A stretch of 64,000 nt of DNA from Ascidia mentula. Its lineage: Eukaryota > Chordata > Ascidiacea > Phlebobranchia > Ascidiidae. The notes under the pieces are model-generated. The model was not told the origin of the DNA, did not search any database, and saw only the letters and a program-made list of their open reading frames with translations. The translations under genes and the position numbers were made by a program. Every line of letters begins with the position of its first letter. Within the stretch, counting starts at the first letter, position 1. Where the stretch lies: positions 10,974,001 to 11,038,000 of the forward strand of contig OX387203.1 of NCBI GenBank assembly GCA_947561715.1. The letters run 5' to 3'. This document shows, one piece after another, positions 50,501 to 61,500 of the stretch.

Positions 50501-53500
50501 GGTTCATGTTACCCTTGTTTTCGGTGAGGGCAACAATTTTCCTCAGGTCCAGCAGTGGCACTGCGTATACCTACCACCACTTTATGTTAGTCTGGTAACT
50601 CTGTGTCAAAATTGAGTATAATTGCATTACGTAGTCGCGAGAAACGTGCAACCACCACATATGAAGTTACATTGGAATTTGGCGACGAAATTACAAACAA
50701 CACCAACTTTAACAGCAGTGTGGAACTCGATCCTGATACTCTGAATAATAAAACTAACTTGGTAAGTGACTGTTAATTTGTGCTATTGCAAATATTGCTA
50801 TTTTCCTTTCCTTGGTGTAATTATATGCACTTAAATCGTTAACCAAGCTTCCATGTTAAACTTTTTTCCATAGGTTCTTCTCCACTTCCAACAAGGAGAT
50901 TTACCAGCTATTGTTAACGCTTCTGTTATTGGAATGTCGTCACAAAGCGCTGCAACAAACAGCACCGGTATCAAATACAAAACTTCTTGATTTGGTTGAA
51001 ATAGTTTTGTTGTAAAACTAGCGAAAAGACAAACAGTAACTTATCCAAGTTGTCAGAAAGCAAAAGGTTTATTCGAACATTAATGCGGTAATTTTATTGA
51101 CAGATTACAACCAAGGAATAGTCGTCCACAAAGTTCCTACAACAATGACCATTACTCTGTCGGACACGGTTGAAGAATTAACTGCTTTCCCGACGGCTGC
51201 AACTGTAACACTTAAAGACGATCAGGTATGTTGCGGTCCTTGTGTTGTTATTTTCGAGTTATATTTCATGACAAGTGTTTGTATTTTATTTACCATTGTT
51301 ATAGCTTATCATTGAATAGAAGTATTTTCTAATACAATAGGGTGAAATTGTGGATACTTTGGGAGGTAATTGGATGATAACTGTATCGCTCGACAAATCT
51401 GGATCCAACGCAGACTCCTCCGCTGTGCTCAGTGGACAAACTACAGTTCCTATCTCCAACGTAATTAATTAAGTATTTTGGTAGTGTGTTAGAAAACATT
51501 GCCATGTTGCAATAGACAAACCTTTTACAATATCATTTTATTCCAATACGAAAGAGAACATTGCAATGTTTATCGAGTAATCTGAGACGAACAAAATCTG
51601 TCATAAAATTGACATTTTGTATTTGATTTCAGGGAAGTGCAACATTCAGCGACCTTACCATCTCACATGCTGGTCAAGGATACATTCTACGATTTGAAGT
51701 AAGTCGGAAAATGCAACTAATGTTCGATTTTAACATAAAGCACAAGTAAAATGCTTGTGTTGCTTCGCATAAAGGTTTTCACAATTAGCCGTGTAAACTT
51801 CTCTCCATGTGTAGAATTCCAATTGAAATAAATCAAAGCTTTAATATCAGTACTGTTACAGGTGTCGCAACCCAGTCCAGTCATGGTTGGTGCACATAAT
51901 GCAACGGTCACTGTAAATCAACGCACAGTTCACCCTGTTTTCACTTCTGGAATCGGATCTCTCTACAACCACGATGATGACGTGATTATGACACTACAGT
52001 TACGCGACAGTTCAGGAAACCTGCTTCAGAACATTGGCCATAAGGTAACCACTTAGTTTATTTGGTTTGCGATTTTGCTTATTGTGTAAACATATAATAG
52101 TTGCGATAAAAAACGATAGTAGTCTTTGTTTTAATATTGTAACTGTAATTATGACACAGGGTCTTTCCTGGCATGCAACAGTTTCACTTGACGATGACGT
52201 CATTTACGGAACATCCAACGTTTCTGGTGTAAATTCGTTTACATTTGACGCAACCAGCGGTTTAATAACCACCACTGGTCTGAAAATCACCAACACGCAG
52301 CGTTATCATAAATACAACTTACTCTACCGAGTTTACACGAATCCTCCAGCTTACGACATGAACGTACTCGCCGAACCCGTGCAGGTTAGTATGGGTTTGT
52401 GATGTATTTGAATTATGTTTATAAATGTGGTTTTAAATGCCTGGACTACGTTTCTTACGTATAATTCTTATAGTTTCATTCTGCGGGCGTGGATAGCATC
52501 CACTCAGCATCGGCTGCAACCCAAACAGCGAGGTTGGTAAAGTGTATTTATTTTGTTGTTGGAGACTTCACGGTAAAAAATGTAAACGATTTTTCAATAT
52601 CTTTGTTTGCATCACAGAGTTCTCATCAACTCGCGACCGTACACCAACGCACAAAGATCATTGTTTAAAGTTTTCATGTACAACGAGTTTACAGATCTCC
52701 TCACATCAGCTTACATTGGCTCCCTTGACGTTGCAGACACGACAGGTTTGTTAAAAAGTCACTTGTTAAATATTCTGACATCAATACAAGTCGCTTTTTA
52801 ATCAAGATGTCAACACTGAAGTGATTTTCGATCTGAATGCCGAGAGCACAGATCACGTGACACGGGCTGTGGAAAATTTGAAGAACTTTATCGAAGGATC
52901 TCAACAGATGAATTTTAAAGGAAATGAGATTACGTTTGCAAGTTCTCAGTGTGGACTTACAGTCGATACGATTTGCTTGATCACGGTAAACGACGTAGGC
53001 TTGTGATTTTATATAACGAAATACACACTAAAGATTTCTAGAAAATAAATGGCGATATTACGACAAACTATTTTTTGTTAAAATGCACTTTTCTTTGTGG
53101 ATTTTTGTAGTTTCTTGTGGAATGTGATTTTGTGCTATTTTCATTTTTCCAGACTACATCAACAACTTCCACCACTGCATCAAGCACAACCACAACTTCC
53201 ATTACAACCACAACAGCACCCGCAGCAACCACTGACAGTACCTGGGTTATTATTGGGGTTGCTATTGGAGTTTCTGTTTTGCTGGCGGCTGGAGCGATTG
53301 GACTGGCTTGTTACCTAAAACGCTGTAAGTTTTCTGATATTAAGTTACAATTAAACTGATTAAGCTTCAACCGTGTTAAATAATCTTATATTACGTTTAG
53401 ACCCACGCAGTAAAGTTGGTCCTTGCATGGGTGGTTCACAAGCATCTTTGGGAAATAAATCACTTATTGACAGCATTCCCTCACAGAGTCCAAAGTAAGT

Positions 53501-53853
53501 TTTTTTTATTTTGTGTTGCGTTTGCGCAGCCAAAATTTCATCAGATACACCGATAGTATTATTGCTGTTGTCTCTCTATTTGTTAAAGTAGTTTTGAAAC
53601 ACCGTGCCAAAAAGTTGCGATTTACAAATAAGCAAAATCTTGAATTGCTGCAGTACTAGTAGATTGTAACCCTTTTAAGGAACCATGTAAACAGTTGTAC
53701 TTGTTATATTGTGTTATATCATGATTAACTTGTAAATCTTTGTAGTCATTCTTCCAAATAGCAAGATTATTATTTTATTTAAGTGCAACGCCATCAAGTG
53801 ACGGCCACCTCTACCACCGTCCTGCTTCAAGCATGACTCCTGTTCACATCTAG
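26490..53853 (+). CDS. PKHD1L1: Fibrocystin-L (PKHD1L1)-like giant single-pass receptor, complete, ~90 exons (copy B)
   Basis: About 90 exons were traced with consistent phases from ATG 26490 to TAG 53851-53853, giving a protein of roughly 4,000 residues (not summed exactly), near the 4,243 residues of human PKHD1L1. The order also fits that family: signal peptide, IPT/TIG repeats, PA14, further IPT/TIG repeats, G8, beta-helix repeats, second G8, beta-helix repeats, stalk, one transmembrane helix, short tail. The first 21 exons are 26490-26535, 27755-27844, 27958-28090, 28441-28549, 28684-28886, 28951-29138, 29395-29495, 29678-29849, 29973-30148, 30226-30397, 30529-30711, 30867-30998, 31177-31414, 31836-31968, 32079-32256, 32377-32508, 32575-32724, 32863-32930, 32990-33180, 33418-33595 and 33740-33899. 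It should be a large cell-surface protein; vertebrate relatives coat hair-cell stereocilia or act in cilia. I see no disabling lesion. One intron seems to use a GC donor (39278). Confidence 0.9.
27755..29849 (+). other. Copy B: first IPT/TIG domains
   Basis: Exons 2-8. VSPNYGGTNGATRLMIHG opens an IPT/TIG fold of the kind that starts PKHD1L1. Exon 5 encodes WRTPLISALDWVTGEPQS, exon 6 ends QTYAG, and exons 7-8 hold a classical IPT start, VSPKEGGTLGGTILTVTGNYF, followed by VLVGGSECDV and TDTEIKCTTP. These immunoglobulin-like modules build the extracellular stalk. This block is the one nearest in sequence to copy C. Confidence 0.8.
29973..30397 (+). other. Copy B: PA14 domain
   Basis: Exons 9-10. 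FLARIRGFFVPARTGNYKF, then SVKADDEAKLYLNKNG, then AVLLNAGTEYYFEIRH form the standard PA14 series: a beta strand with G-F-F-x-P-x-x-T-G, a D-D-x-x-x-L-Y-L calcium/carbohydrate loop, and the strand with E-Y-Y. PA14 is inserted among the IPT repeats as in fibrocystin-L. A role in glycan or matrix binding is a family-based inference. Confidence 0.85.
33740..39277 (+). other. Copy B: main IPT/TIG repeat array
   Basis: Exons 21-41 encode a run of about ten IPT/TIG repeats. Examples of repeat starts are ITPSSGSTAGCTTVTIAGTGF, SINPITGSLVGGTELTVTGTG, APVSGSLSGGTKVTIEGSGF, ISPTAGSEEGGTIITITGNGF and VSPARGGTGGGTELTITGTNF, each followed by a strand with a Cys pair and a T-(D/E)-T-x-(I/V)-x-C-x-T phrase. 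Most repeats are split by an intron right after the I/V-T-x-x-G strand, which implies growth by exon-unit duplication. Confidence 0.85.
39385..39988 (+). other. Copy B: first G8 domain
   Basis: Exons 42-44: WSSIFTWGGTTVPTTQDFVV starts the domain with its glycine pair, followed by IPQGKTVMLD, LLIDGGTIIFDEKDV, ILIVKGGKLQIGTEEEPF and AEIVMYGH. G8 is a beta-rich module of about 120 residues shared with CEMIP and TMEM2. The next exon supplies TLGVRNGTLDMHGK, also conserved in those families. Confidence 0.85.
40330..43235 (+). other. Copy B: first right-handed beta-helix (PbH1) region
   Basis: Exons 45-55. FRAEVGLLTRNILFRGSND, then VARIEYVEVNYAGQAFRLGRYPIHWHLMGN, then FNRAVTIHGTHNLLVERNVIYNIMG and NVLRHNHAAGGTHFGFW, follow the fibrocystin-L/TMEM2/CEMIP pattern, including the conserved YPIHWH motif. 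In exon 52 the usable acceptor is GATGACAG at 42141-42148, which continues V-C-G-G-S in frame. Confidence 0.85.
43753..43770 (+). other. Copy B: basic cleavage-like site RKKR before G8-2
   Basis: The codons for S-R-K-K-R-A lie at 43753-43770. R-x-K/R-R followed by a small residue fits proprotein convertase cleavage. It sits in the linker between the first beta-helix and the second G8 domain. Confidence 0.6.
43915..45060 (+). other. Copy B: second G8 domain
   Basis: Exons 58-61: PEGSVLWSDETTSC, then NPVVLADCWVVVDVPEITVD, SLTINGVLEFE, VTGRLIAGFSD, TIRLRGNHATPAVALP and SKALGCFGGCDLHGK. The Cys pair and CFGGCDLHG are typical of the second G8 domain in fibrocystin-L. Intron 58 (44033-44429) contains a small palindromic remnant. 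Confidence 0.8.
44320..44420. repeat. Small palindromic MITE-like remnant in intron 58
   Basis: ATATTCGGATTCGACCGAG pairs with TATTCGGTCGAATCCGAATA around a short loop and is followed by CATCACTA. The boundaries are uncertain. Confidence 0.45.
45278..47309 (+). other. Copy B: second beta-helix (PbH1) region
   Basis: Exons 62-68: AEVGILTRNIKIIGEEYP, ARLSNVEFHRTGQEGW, SYVKGCAFHDGYSTAIGTFG, ITDNVVHRTIHDGIRITGSN, ILERNLVTVSLFRGAY and MIRNFVIYKAWDYGIYHQTA give successive short coils with N/V-x-x-x-G turns, as in the second PbH1 block of fibrocystin-L. Confidence 0.8.
46486..46625. mobile_element. Fold-back element remnant in intron 65
   Basis: ATATACTGCTCTTCTGGC (46495-46512) pairs with GCCAGAGGAGCAGTATAT (46577-46594). 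It is followed by TTAAATTGCAATATGCCTGG and CAGCAACAG, whose reverse complement recurs near 56107-56133 and 56919-56940. This ties it to the fold-back family at 15.1 and 56.9 kb. Confidence 0.55.
50299..50648 (+). other. Copy B: two adjacent basic cleavage-like sites across an intron
   Basis: Exon 77 ends with codons for SRKRRST (50296-50316) and exon 78 opens with REKRAT (50636 onward). After splicing, two R-x-(K/R)-R sites lie about six residues apart. Fibrocystin is known to be cut by a proprotein convertase in its extracellular part, so shedding of the ectodomain is a family-supported inference. Confidence 0.6.
53153..53853 (+). other. Copy B: Thr-rich stalk, transmembrane helix and cytoplasmic tail
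   Basis: Exons 88-90 (53153-53324, 53401-53494, 53784-53853). Nearly pure Thr/Ser/Ala (about 28 residues, likely O-glycosylated) precedes WVIIGVAIGVSVLLAAGAIG, a single transmembrane helix ending in CYLKR. The tail of about 56 residues contains PCMGGSQASLGNKSLIDSI, further Ser/Pro residues, and ends SSMTPVHI. The basic CYLKR stop-transfer places the tail in the cytosol. Confidence 0.9.
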
Positions 53854-54711
53854 AATGAAAGTAGATCGATGATTGTTGACGGAACGGACCGAATTTAACC
53901 ATGAATTTGTTGTTTTTATATTTTCTTCAATCAATTACCAACTATAATTTTGTGACCTGTAGCACTTTTTTGGTGTACATTGTTTCACTGTCTATCAGAT
54001 TTATTCTTTTTCGCAAATTTTCCTCTCTAACAAAATTTTAGTTTGCATAACTCGACTGCTTCTTTGTTGTCTACAAAAGTTTAATTATTGTGAGACAAAC
54101 GTTGTAGAGAGCTCAACGAAGATTTGCAGCAATTGTAAAATAGCTAAATACGTACACACTGTATATGAAAACCAAAAGACTACACCATGCCTGACAAAAA
54201 AAAGCATCGCAGCAAAGTTTTTTCAAACAAGATAGTTCATTTTAATTTGTTCCCATAACATGAAAGTTATTTATCTTTACACTTGGATAAAAATAAACGT
54301 AATATTTTTAAATGAAGTTGCACTGACCTCCCTGGGAACGTAGTACAAAATATTACACTGCCGTATATCTGACTCCTGCGTTACTGTTTAAACAAAGACT
54401 GTAGACCTTTAAGATTTACCCTCCAATTTAATTCGTTAAAACACCAACAAAAACACATCGACAAATTACAAACAACGTATAGAATCAGGTCCCAAACAAT
54501 AGCTCGTTTAGCGAGGCGACACTTTCACTTGTCTCTTGGCTTGTCTGATTCTTGTCTCTCAGGTTGCCTCTCTACTTATTACTTGATAAATTTGAATGGA
54601 ATATATAGCCAGAGAGAGTGCAGTTTATTGGGTTCAGGTAAAAGGAAAACAACTTTAACAAACATAGGTGTTTACATTAAGATGTGTGGCCGCGGATGTG
54701 TGGCCGCAAAG
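53854..54711. other. 3' untranslated region and spacer after copy B
   Basis: AT-rich. A candidate polyadenylation signal AATAAA lies near 54291, followed by an AT-rich stretch. No other gene is seen. Confidence 0.45.
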
Positions 54712-55116
54712 TAGTGATGTGTTGGGAGGGGTCCGGTACCCGGACCCGGCCGGATAATACACTTAATTTTACCGGATAGTTGGGAAAGCATTTTTGTCCT
54801 AAAAGCGGACAGACATTTCGCAAATTACTCGTTTTTGGGACCCAGTCTGTTATACTCGCCGACGTAAGATTTTTCTGTTATTTGTTGTTAAGGTTTTTCG
54901 TGACGTATTATACCATATTAATAAATGCCCATGTTTAATTGTTCCACTCATGACAGGCTAACCTTAATATAGCATTCTGTTTGGCAACCAAACATTATTG
55001 CCATAATACACGAATCGGTGTTAACAAACTGCCGGATCCAAATTATCCGGCCGGATTTGATTACTAACTATCCGGATCCGGCCGGGCCGGATAACTTGGA
55101 GCTGGGAATATCACTA
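54712..55116. mobile_element. hAT-type MITE, copy 3 (405 bp)
   Basis: Begins TAGTGATGTGTTGGG and ends ATATCACTA, with the perfect 8-bp target duplication CCGCAAAG (54704-54711 and 55117-55124). It is collinear and highly similar to the copy at 9082-9522, apart from a short deletion near the left end (the GATATTGACCAATTTTCAAT region). It sits between fibrocystin-L-like copies B and C. Confidence 0.88.
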
Positions 55117-55124
55117 CCGCAAAG

Positions 55125-55551
55125 GTGTTATGTTGCTGGTAACCCGAGACACGTGTGTGTTATGGTTCAATCAGTTGTATTGTATTCGCCAAGACCTCAT
55201 TGTAAGTTTGTATCGTCACTTCGTAACATTTTGTGTGGTCATAAATTAGAAACAATGTCCAGTATGGAATGGCAGGAGGTTTTTCATTGATTTAGCTTCT
55301 ATTTTTCGCGAAGTGCTTGAGCTTTAAACCCGCATGACACGGGTTCGTCATAACCAAGGTTTTTAATTTGTATGTAATGAATTTTTTGGTAAAGTACTCC
55401 AGTGAGAGAACCTTGTCCTAAAAAGGTTGACCCCTACCAATGCTAGAATGTTTTCACATTTTTATGTTTTATGTTGAGGATTTTAGAATAAGCAAACTTG
55501 TGAGTATTCTGAATTCATCGGAAGTGAGGGGATTTCTGGCATTCTAATGCA
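55125..55551. promoter_or_regulatory. Upstream region of copy C
   Basis: Spacer between the MITE and the first exon of copy C. It must contain the copy C promoter by position; no TATA box or other element is recognised with confidence. The last bases, GGCATTCTAATGCAATGG, resemble TTGCATTTCGATGCAATG before the copy B start. Confidence 0.4.
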
Positions 55552-58500
55552 ATGGAAAGAAGATACTTTCTTCTTCTCTTGTTAGTGACACAAGGTACTT
55601 ATGCTGTAAACAGGCCGCATAAAACGATGTTAAACCGTAAGTTGATTAACGAATTATGAAAAGATAGTGTTGCACAAAACCTAAAAAAATCCAATTTTAT
55701 GTACTCTATTACGATTCTATCTCCATACAACTCAGAATTTATTTCATAAACATGACAGCCTGCTATAGTTGTACGTTGGAGTAATCTTCTAAACACACAA
55801 TAATACTTGGGGATCGACATAAAAAAATCAAATGTTTTACCCTCGCAAAATATGTAATCAAAACAGCTGACGATCTAATAACAGTAATTAACTCTATTTG
55901 TCACTAACATCCTATCACATTTCTGCAGCTGGTGCAAATTTGTCCGAAACAATCGCTGAATAAATTTTTGTGTCAGTACTTAAATATCAAATTTTTATTT
56001 GGAGTTTGCATCGGAAATAAAAATAGAGGCCCCTAAAAAGACGCAAATGCACAGCTTTTTTCCAAAATGTTGTCATGGTGGCCGATATGCTAGGTATGAA
56101 ATTCCTGTTGCTGCCAGACATATTGCAATTTAAAAATGTACATATTGCAAAACATTTTTAAAATGCTAAAGATAGGTTTCTTGCTACACCTTTTGTTCTC
56201 TGAGATGACAATATAATATGATTAGTAATTTGCGGGGGTCACAAATTTTGTATATTTTTAGCTTTATCAATGTAACAATACCCTTTGTTCAATACAAGTT
56301 GAAACAATACCAACCTCTTAGCTTGAATTTACTGTTACAACATAAACAAATCGTCTTAAAGGGCGCGTATTGGTTCAACGAGAAACAAAGGAGGTGTAAG
56401 TTTTATTGATTATTTACTTGGTAGCTGGGATACGGATCATGTATGTGTACATACTAAGTTGATTAAATTTGACCACATAGGTTAAAAAACGCAAATACCT
56501 ATTCCAGGAATTTGAAACTTAGTAATTTCTGTACAACCTGATACAAGATGTGCAAAATCCAGAATAAGAATTATGTAAAATAAATGTGAAACTGAATAAC
56601 GTTTTGAAATTTCTTGGTAAAGCGCTCGCCCAGCTTTAAAGCCAAGTACTGTAATCCATGTGCATTGTAATACCATCGTTTTGGTAACATCTTTATTTTT
56701 CTTTTTGTTTTCATGAGGTAACGATTACAAAATAATGTGTGTTTCCTTTTTTCTACTCCGATTTTAACATAGATTATGTTTTTAATCATTATGTTGGCAC
56801 CTTGCATTCTTATCTTTTGAGTCTTTTGCCATTCTGCAGCCTACTGCCTTTTCGCGTACGACGCACAAGGAAAGATCGCCGTACTTGACAGGCAAAGATT
56901 ATTATATAATGTTTTTGTGCTGCCAGGCATATTGTAACTTAATAATCTGTTCTTCTGGCAAAGATAAAACGTAACTTTATTCACCGACGTTTCGCATGTT
57001 ATTCAACAAGGCTTCCTCAAGGTAATGGTACAGCACACACTAACGCCAAAAACCGCTTGTGTTAGCGTTATCCCCTTTTTCGTGTTGGCACGTTTTTTGG
57101 CGTTAGTGTGTACTGTACCATTACCTTGAGGAAGCCTTGTTGAATAACAGGCGAAACGTCGGTGAATAAAGTTACGTTTTATCTTTGCCAGAAGAACAGA
57201 TTATTAAGTTTAAGATTATTATGTTTACAATTTCAGTCGAAGACGGCGAACTAGACTTGTTTTTTAGCTCGAATTTTGTTGGAAATGTTTTGATTAAAAT
57301 TGTTCGTGATACCCCGTGCAGACTTAAAATTAGGGGGTGTCGCGAGGTATAGTTAGGAAATGCACAAAGTGTCAGGTTTCGTTGGGACTCGCATTTGTTC
57401 CACAGCGCTACTTTTCTCTGCAAGATAAATTAAGTAGTAGACAATACGTTTAGCAATTAAATTACAGGTTAAAAATTTGTGAAATTTTGGTGTCACATTT
57501 GAAGTTCTTGTACAAAGTGGACAAAAACATTTGTTTAAAAAGTGTAAAAAACAAGGCGGTTATAAACCTTTGCGCTGTGACGAAAATGACATCACACAAG
57601 GCGCTTGCGTCGAAAAAACGTATGACTATATTGCGAAAAATACATTAGTGGTTGATTGTGGCTAATTAAATAAATCATTTATGACACAAACTCGTAGGCA
57701 ACGTTACTGTCGGGCAAAATGTGGTATTATGACAGAATAACTGTGTTGCATAATCAGCTAATTTGGTCGGCCAAATTTGCATTTATTTTTGCATTATATT
57801 CCCAGTTATTGAAAGTTGATAATCTCACATGTTAGAACGTCAGTCTGTTGTGTTTGATTCAAATCTCGCTCCGACTTGGCACGCAAAAGTAGCTGATCCA
57901 GCTTGGCTGCTATATGCCTGTGAACCTAATGATCGCGATAGGATAGCTGTGATCGCCAAGTAAGGACCTGCGCAGTGAGGCGATCCTGCCAATCATAACA
58001 TTACATGAAACATTACCTGTTGTATTATATATGTTTGCATCTTATACAGCCGGAACAAGCCTTGGGACGAAAGTCGGTTATGTCTCCCCTAATTATGGAG
58101 GAACGTATGGAGCAACAAGGTTGACGATTCATGGTAAAGGTCAGTGTCTGTTTAAATCAAAAAGTCCGCTGTTATCGTTTGTGCTGTTTTGTCAATTATT
58201 ATGTGTCTCTCTAGACTTTCCTGTTGATTTGTCGCTGACCTCAAATGAACCCGACAAGGAGGTTCGTCTCATTAACTCCTTCAACGAATACGCATGTGAT
58301 GTTCACCCAGAAGAAAGCGACGAGACACAACTGGTTTGCTACACAAGGTGCTGGCATATATACAAAATATGATCACTTAAAGATGTTTATGATCCCATTC
58401 AAAACAAAAATACTAATGCAACAAATAATTACTTCTTTATTTTTATGCAGACCGATGCAAGATGGAACTTACTACATCCGTGTCCGTTCCAAAGGAATCT

Positions 58501-61500
58501 GGCTGGACCCAGCTGATTATTGTAACAACGATTACACTCACTGGAGTTGCTCTTTTTACGTAAGGATTCAAAAAAATTAGAATGCAGTAAAGATTTTATT
58601 AAGTTTTGACTGTGGTAGTTTTGCAAAACAGCGCATTTTTAAAATAAAAGTTCGCCTAAAGCATGGATAATCTTTCAAGGGTATTTTTAATAACCTTATA
58701 TATCAGAATGAATGGTTGCGGCGTTATAAAATAGGTCAATGAATGGCGCACACCCTTAATTTCCGCCCTTGACTGGGTTACGGGTGAACCCCAAAGCGTA
58801 TTGAAAATATCTGGTCGGATCCACACAACTCTCACATCTTCTGCTGTGGATGCATCGGAAAATGGGGAAACAGCTCGAATCGTGAGGGTCTGGATGACGT
58901 CAGGAACTTGCGAATTGTTCAACGGAACAGACAACCTGTAAGATGAACAATGACAGCCGCGGGTTTTCTGGAAACACACAGTTTACATTGTTTGTAGTTT
59001 CGGTGTTGAGTTGTCCAGTGGAACATCGCGGTGGGGTTACTTGAACTGCAAGATTTCGAGCTCCTACGTCGGAAACCAGAATATTTCTTTCATTGTTGAT
59101 GGTTCGTTTGGAAGATCACTTTCATATTTGACAACACGCAAAGTTAGCGCAGACGACAGGATCTACATGATACAAACATACGCCGGTAGGGTTTATAATA
59201 AGTCTTGCATTGGTATTTAATATTGGATGCGAGTAAACAGAATAAATTTAGTGGTTGATGACGTCAGTCCTAAGGAAGGAGGCACACTTGGTGGAACGAT
59301 TCTCACTGTCACTGGAAATTATTTTGACAATCTATCTGGAATTGCAGCAAGGGTATGTGATTATTAATATCATAAATTCATAAATTCATAAATTCACGGT
59401 CGAAACTGTGCGCAGCCAGTCTAATTTCCAGACATGAACCACCTTCAACCAATAAAACATGACAATTCAAACTGGGTTCAGGATTTTATCATTGTCTTGG
59501 TTTTTATCATGTACAGGTCATGGTGGGTGGAAGTGAATGCGATGTTAAATCTGTAACTGACACCGAGATCAAATGCACAACTCCACAAGAAATCACAGCG
59601 AAGCCGTTGTACAGTGGGGGACGCGGATTTTTGGTTGAAGTTTTCTTGGACGAGACAAACATTGACGCCAATCTGAGTAACGTAACCCCAAGTATGAAAA
59701 GAATTAAAACCTATAAAGAAATAAAAAAGAATTAAACACAGACTCATTTCGTTTGTAGATTTCACCTACTTCCAAGATTCCTCCCATTTTGCAAACATTG
59801 ACCAAGATAACTTTCTTGCTCGCATTCGTGGCTTTTTTGTCCCTGCAAGAACGGGAAACTACAAGTTTTCAGTAAAAGCCGACGATAAAGCGAAACTTTA
59901 CCTCAACAAGAATGGGCAAAATCCGGCGACAAAAGTGAATCTAATCGTTTTTTGTGGACCTAGTTTGATTTTACTTCCTGAAATAAACTAATAATTTTTG
60001 TTCACCTCTCGTGGTTTTATACCTAACTCATTTTTTTAGGAACTGATCGTAGAATCTGCTTCTGGATCAACTTACACCGATAGTGTGGCTGTGCTTCTAA
60101 ATGCTGGAACTGAATATTATTTTGAAATACGACACGTGGATCATACATCATCATCTCATGTTCATCTTAAAGTTTACGGGGATACTACCAACTACACACC
60201 AGACGAAACATGTAATATAAATTGCAAGAAAATCAACAAATATATATATAACATAGACTACATGTACCAAAGTATCACATTCCGTTTCATGCAATAAGTT
60301 ACTTATAAAGTTAAGTTGAATTAGCATTATTTATGTGAGTTTCTAATTACAAAAGCACTTTTTACTCTTGTATTTTAAAAAAATGTCGTGCATACGAGTA
60401 TTGGTCATTTCTGTTTGGTATTTGACACACAAAAAATACTCATTTGTGATTGCTATTGATAGCATGGGCGGTTTCGGATGTACAAACGATTGAGATCTAC
60501 TCTGACGTGGTACAAGAGCAACAGACCGTGACGTTTGAACAATGGGCATCACAGACCGCTGTTAACTCAGTTTGGAATGTTACATTAGTTTGCAGTGACC
60601 CTTGTGTGGACGCATTCCGATTGAAACTGTTCGGAACTTCAACAGGTGATTTATGTGGAACAAAGTATACAAATTTACATGATTTAGTTGTTAAGACGTT
60701 TTGAGCGCAGTGTGATTTTACAATTTTTTACAATTGCACGAGATTTCATACGTTTTATGCTAGTTTTGTGATTTTGGTTAGTATGATGCCATACAATAAC
60801 TTCAATCTAAAATACGTAACTGCATTTTTATAATATAAAAATATCTTTACTTTAATTGAACTTAACTTGGGCAACTTATAGTCTGGTTCCAATGTGATCT
60901 AACTTTACATATTACTCTATTTTAACAATTTAAGTTTGTTAATGTTTAGTTCCCATCGCGTATGGTGCAGATCCGAAGGTGATTGAAAATGCGTTGAACG
61001 ATCTAATTGCACTTGACGGTGAAACTGTAAGTGTAAGTGGAAACACAACTTCTTACAACATCACATTTTCATCGCAAAGAGGTAATTAACGACAGGATTA
61101 CAAACCCTAGGCATTGTACAACGAATGTTGGCTAACTACGTTTCATTTATCAGGTAAACTACCTTTATTTTCTTAACTACAACCACAAATATTTAGCAAA
61201 GTTTTCCTACCTTGTAAAATGTTATAATGTTAAAATTAACACTTGTTATCGTATAGGGAAGATGCCCCTCACAGCACAAAGTTCGGGTGCGTCGCTAACT
61301 GTTGATGCAACAGAAACTACAGAAGGTGTTCCTGATCTTAACACAGTCACATTCCAAGTAAACGGTTATGTGTCAGAGAGTGTTTCTTATGATGCCAATG
61401 AACAGACTGTTGCAAACGCCGTGAAGGGACTCTTTGGACCAAAATGTCCACCGGAAATTGAATCTGGGCTTGCGGATAACATTAAGATTTACCTGTATGT

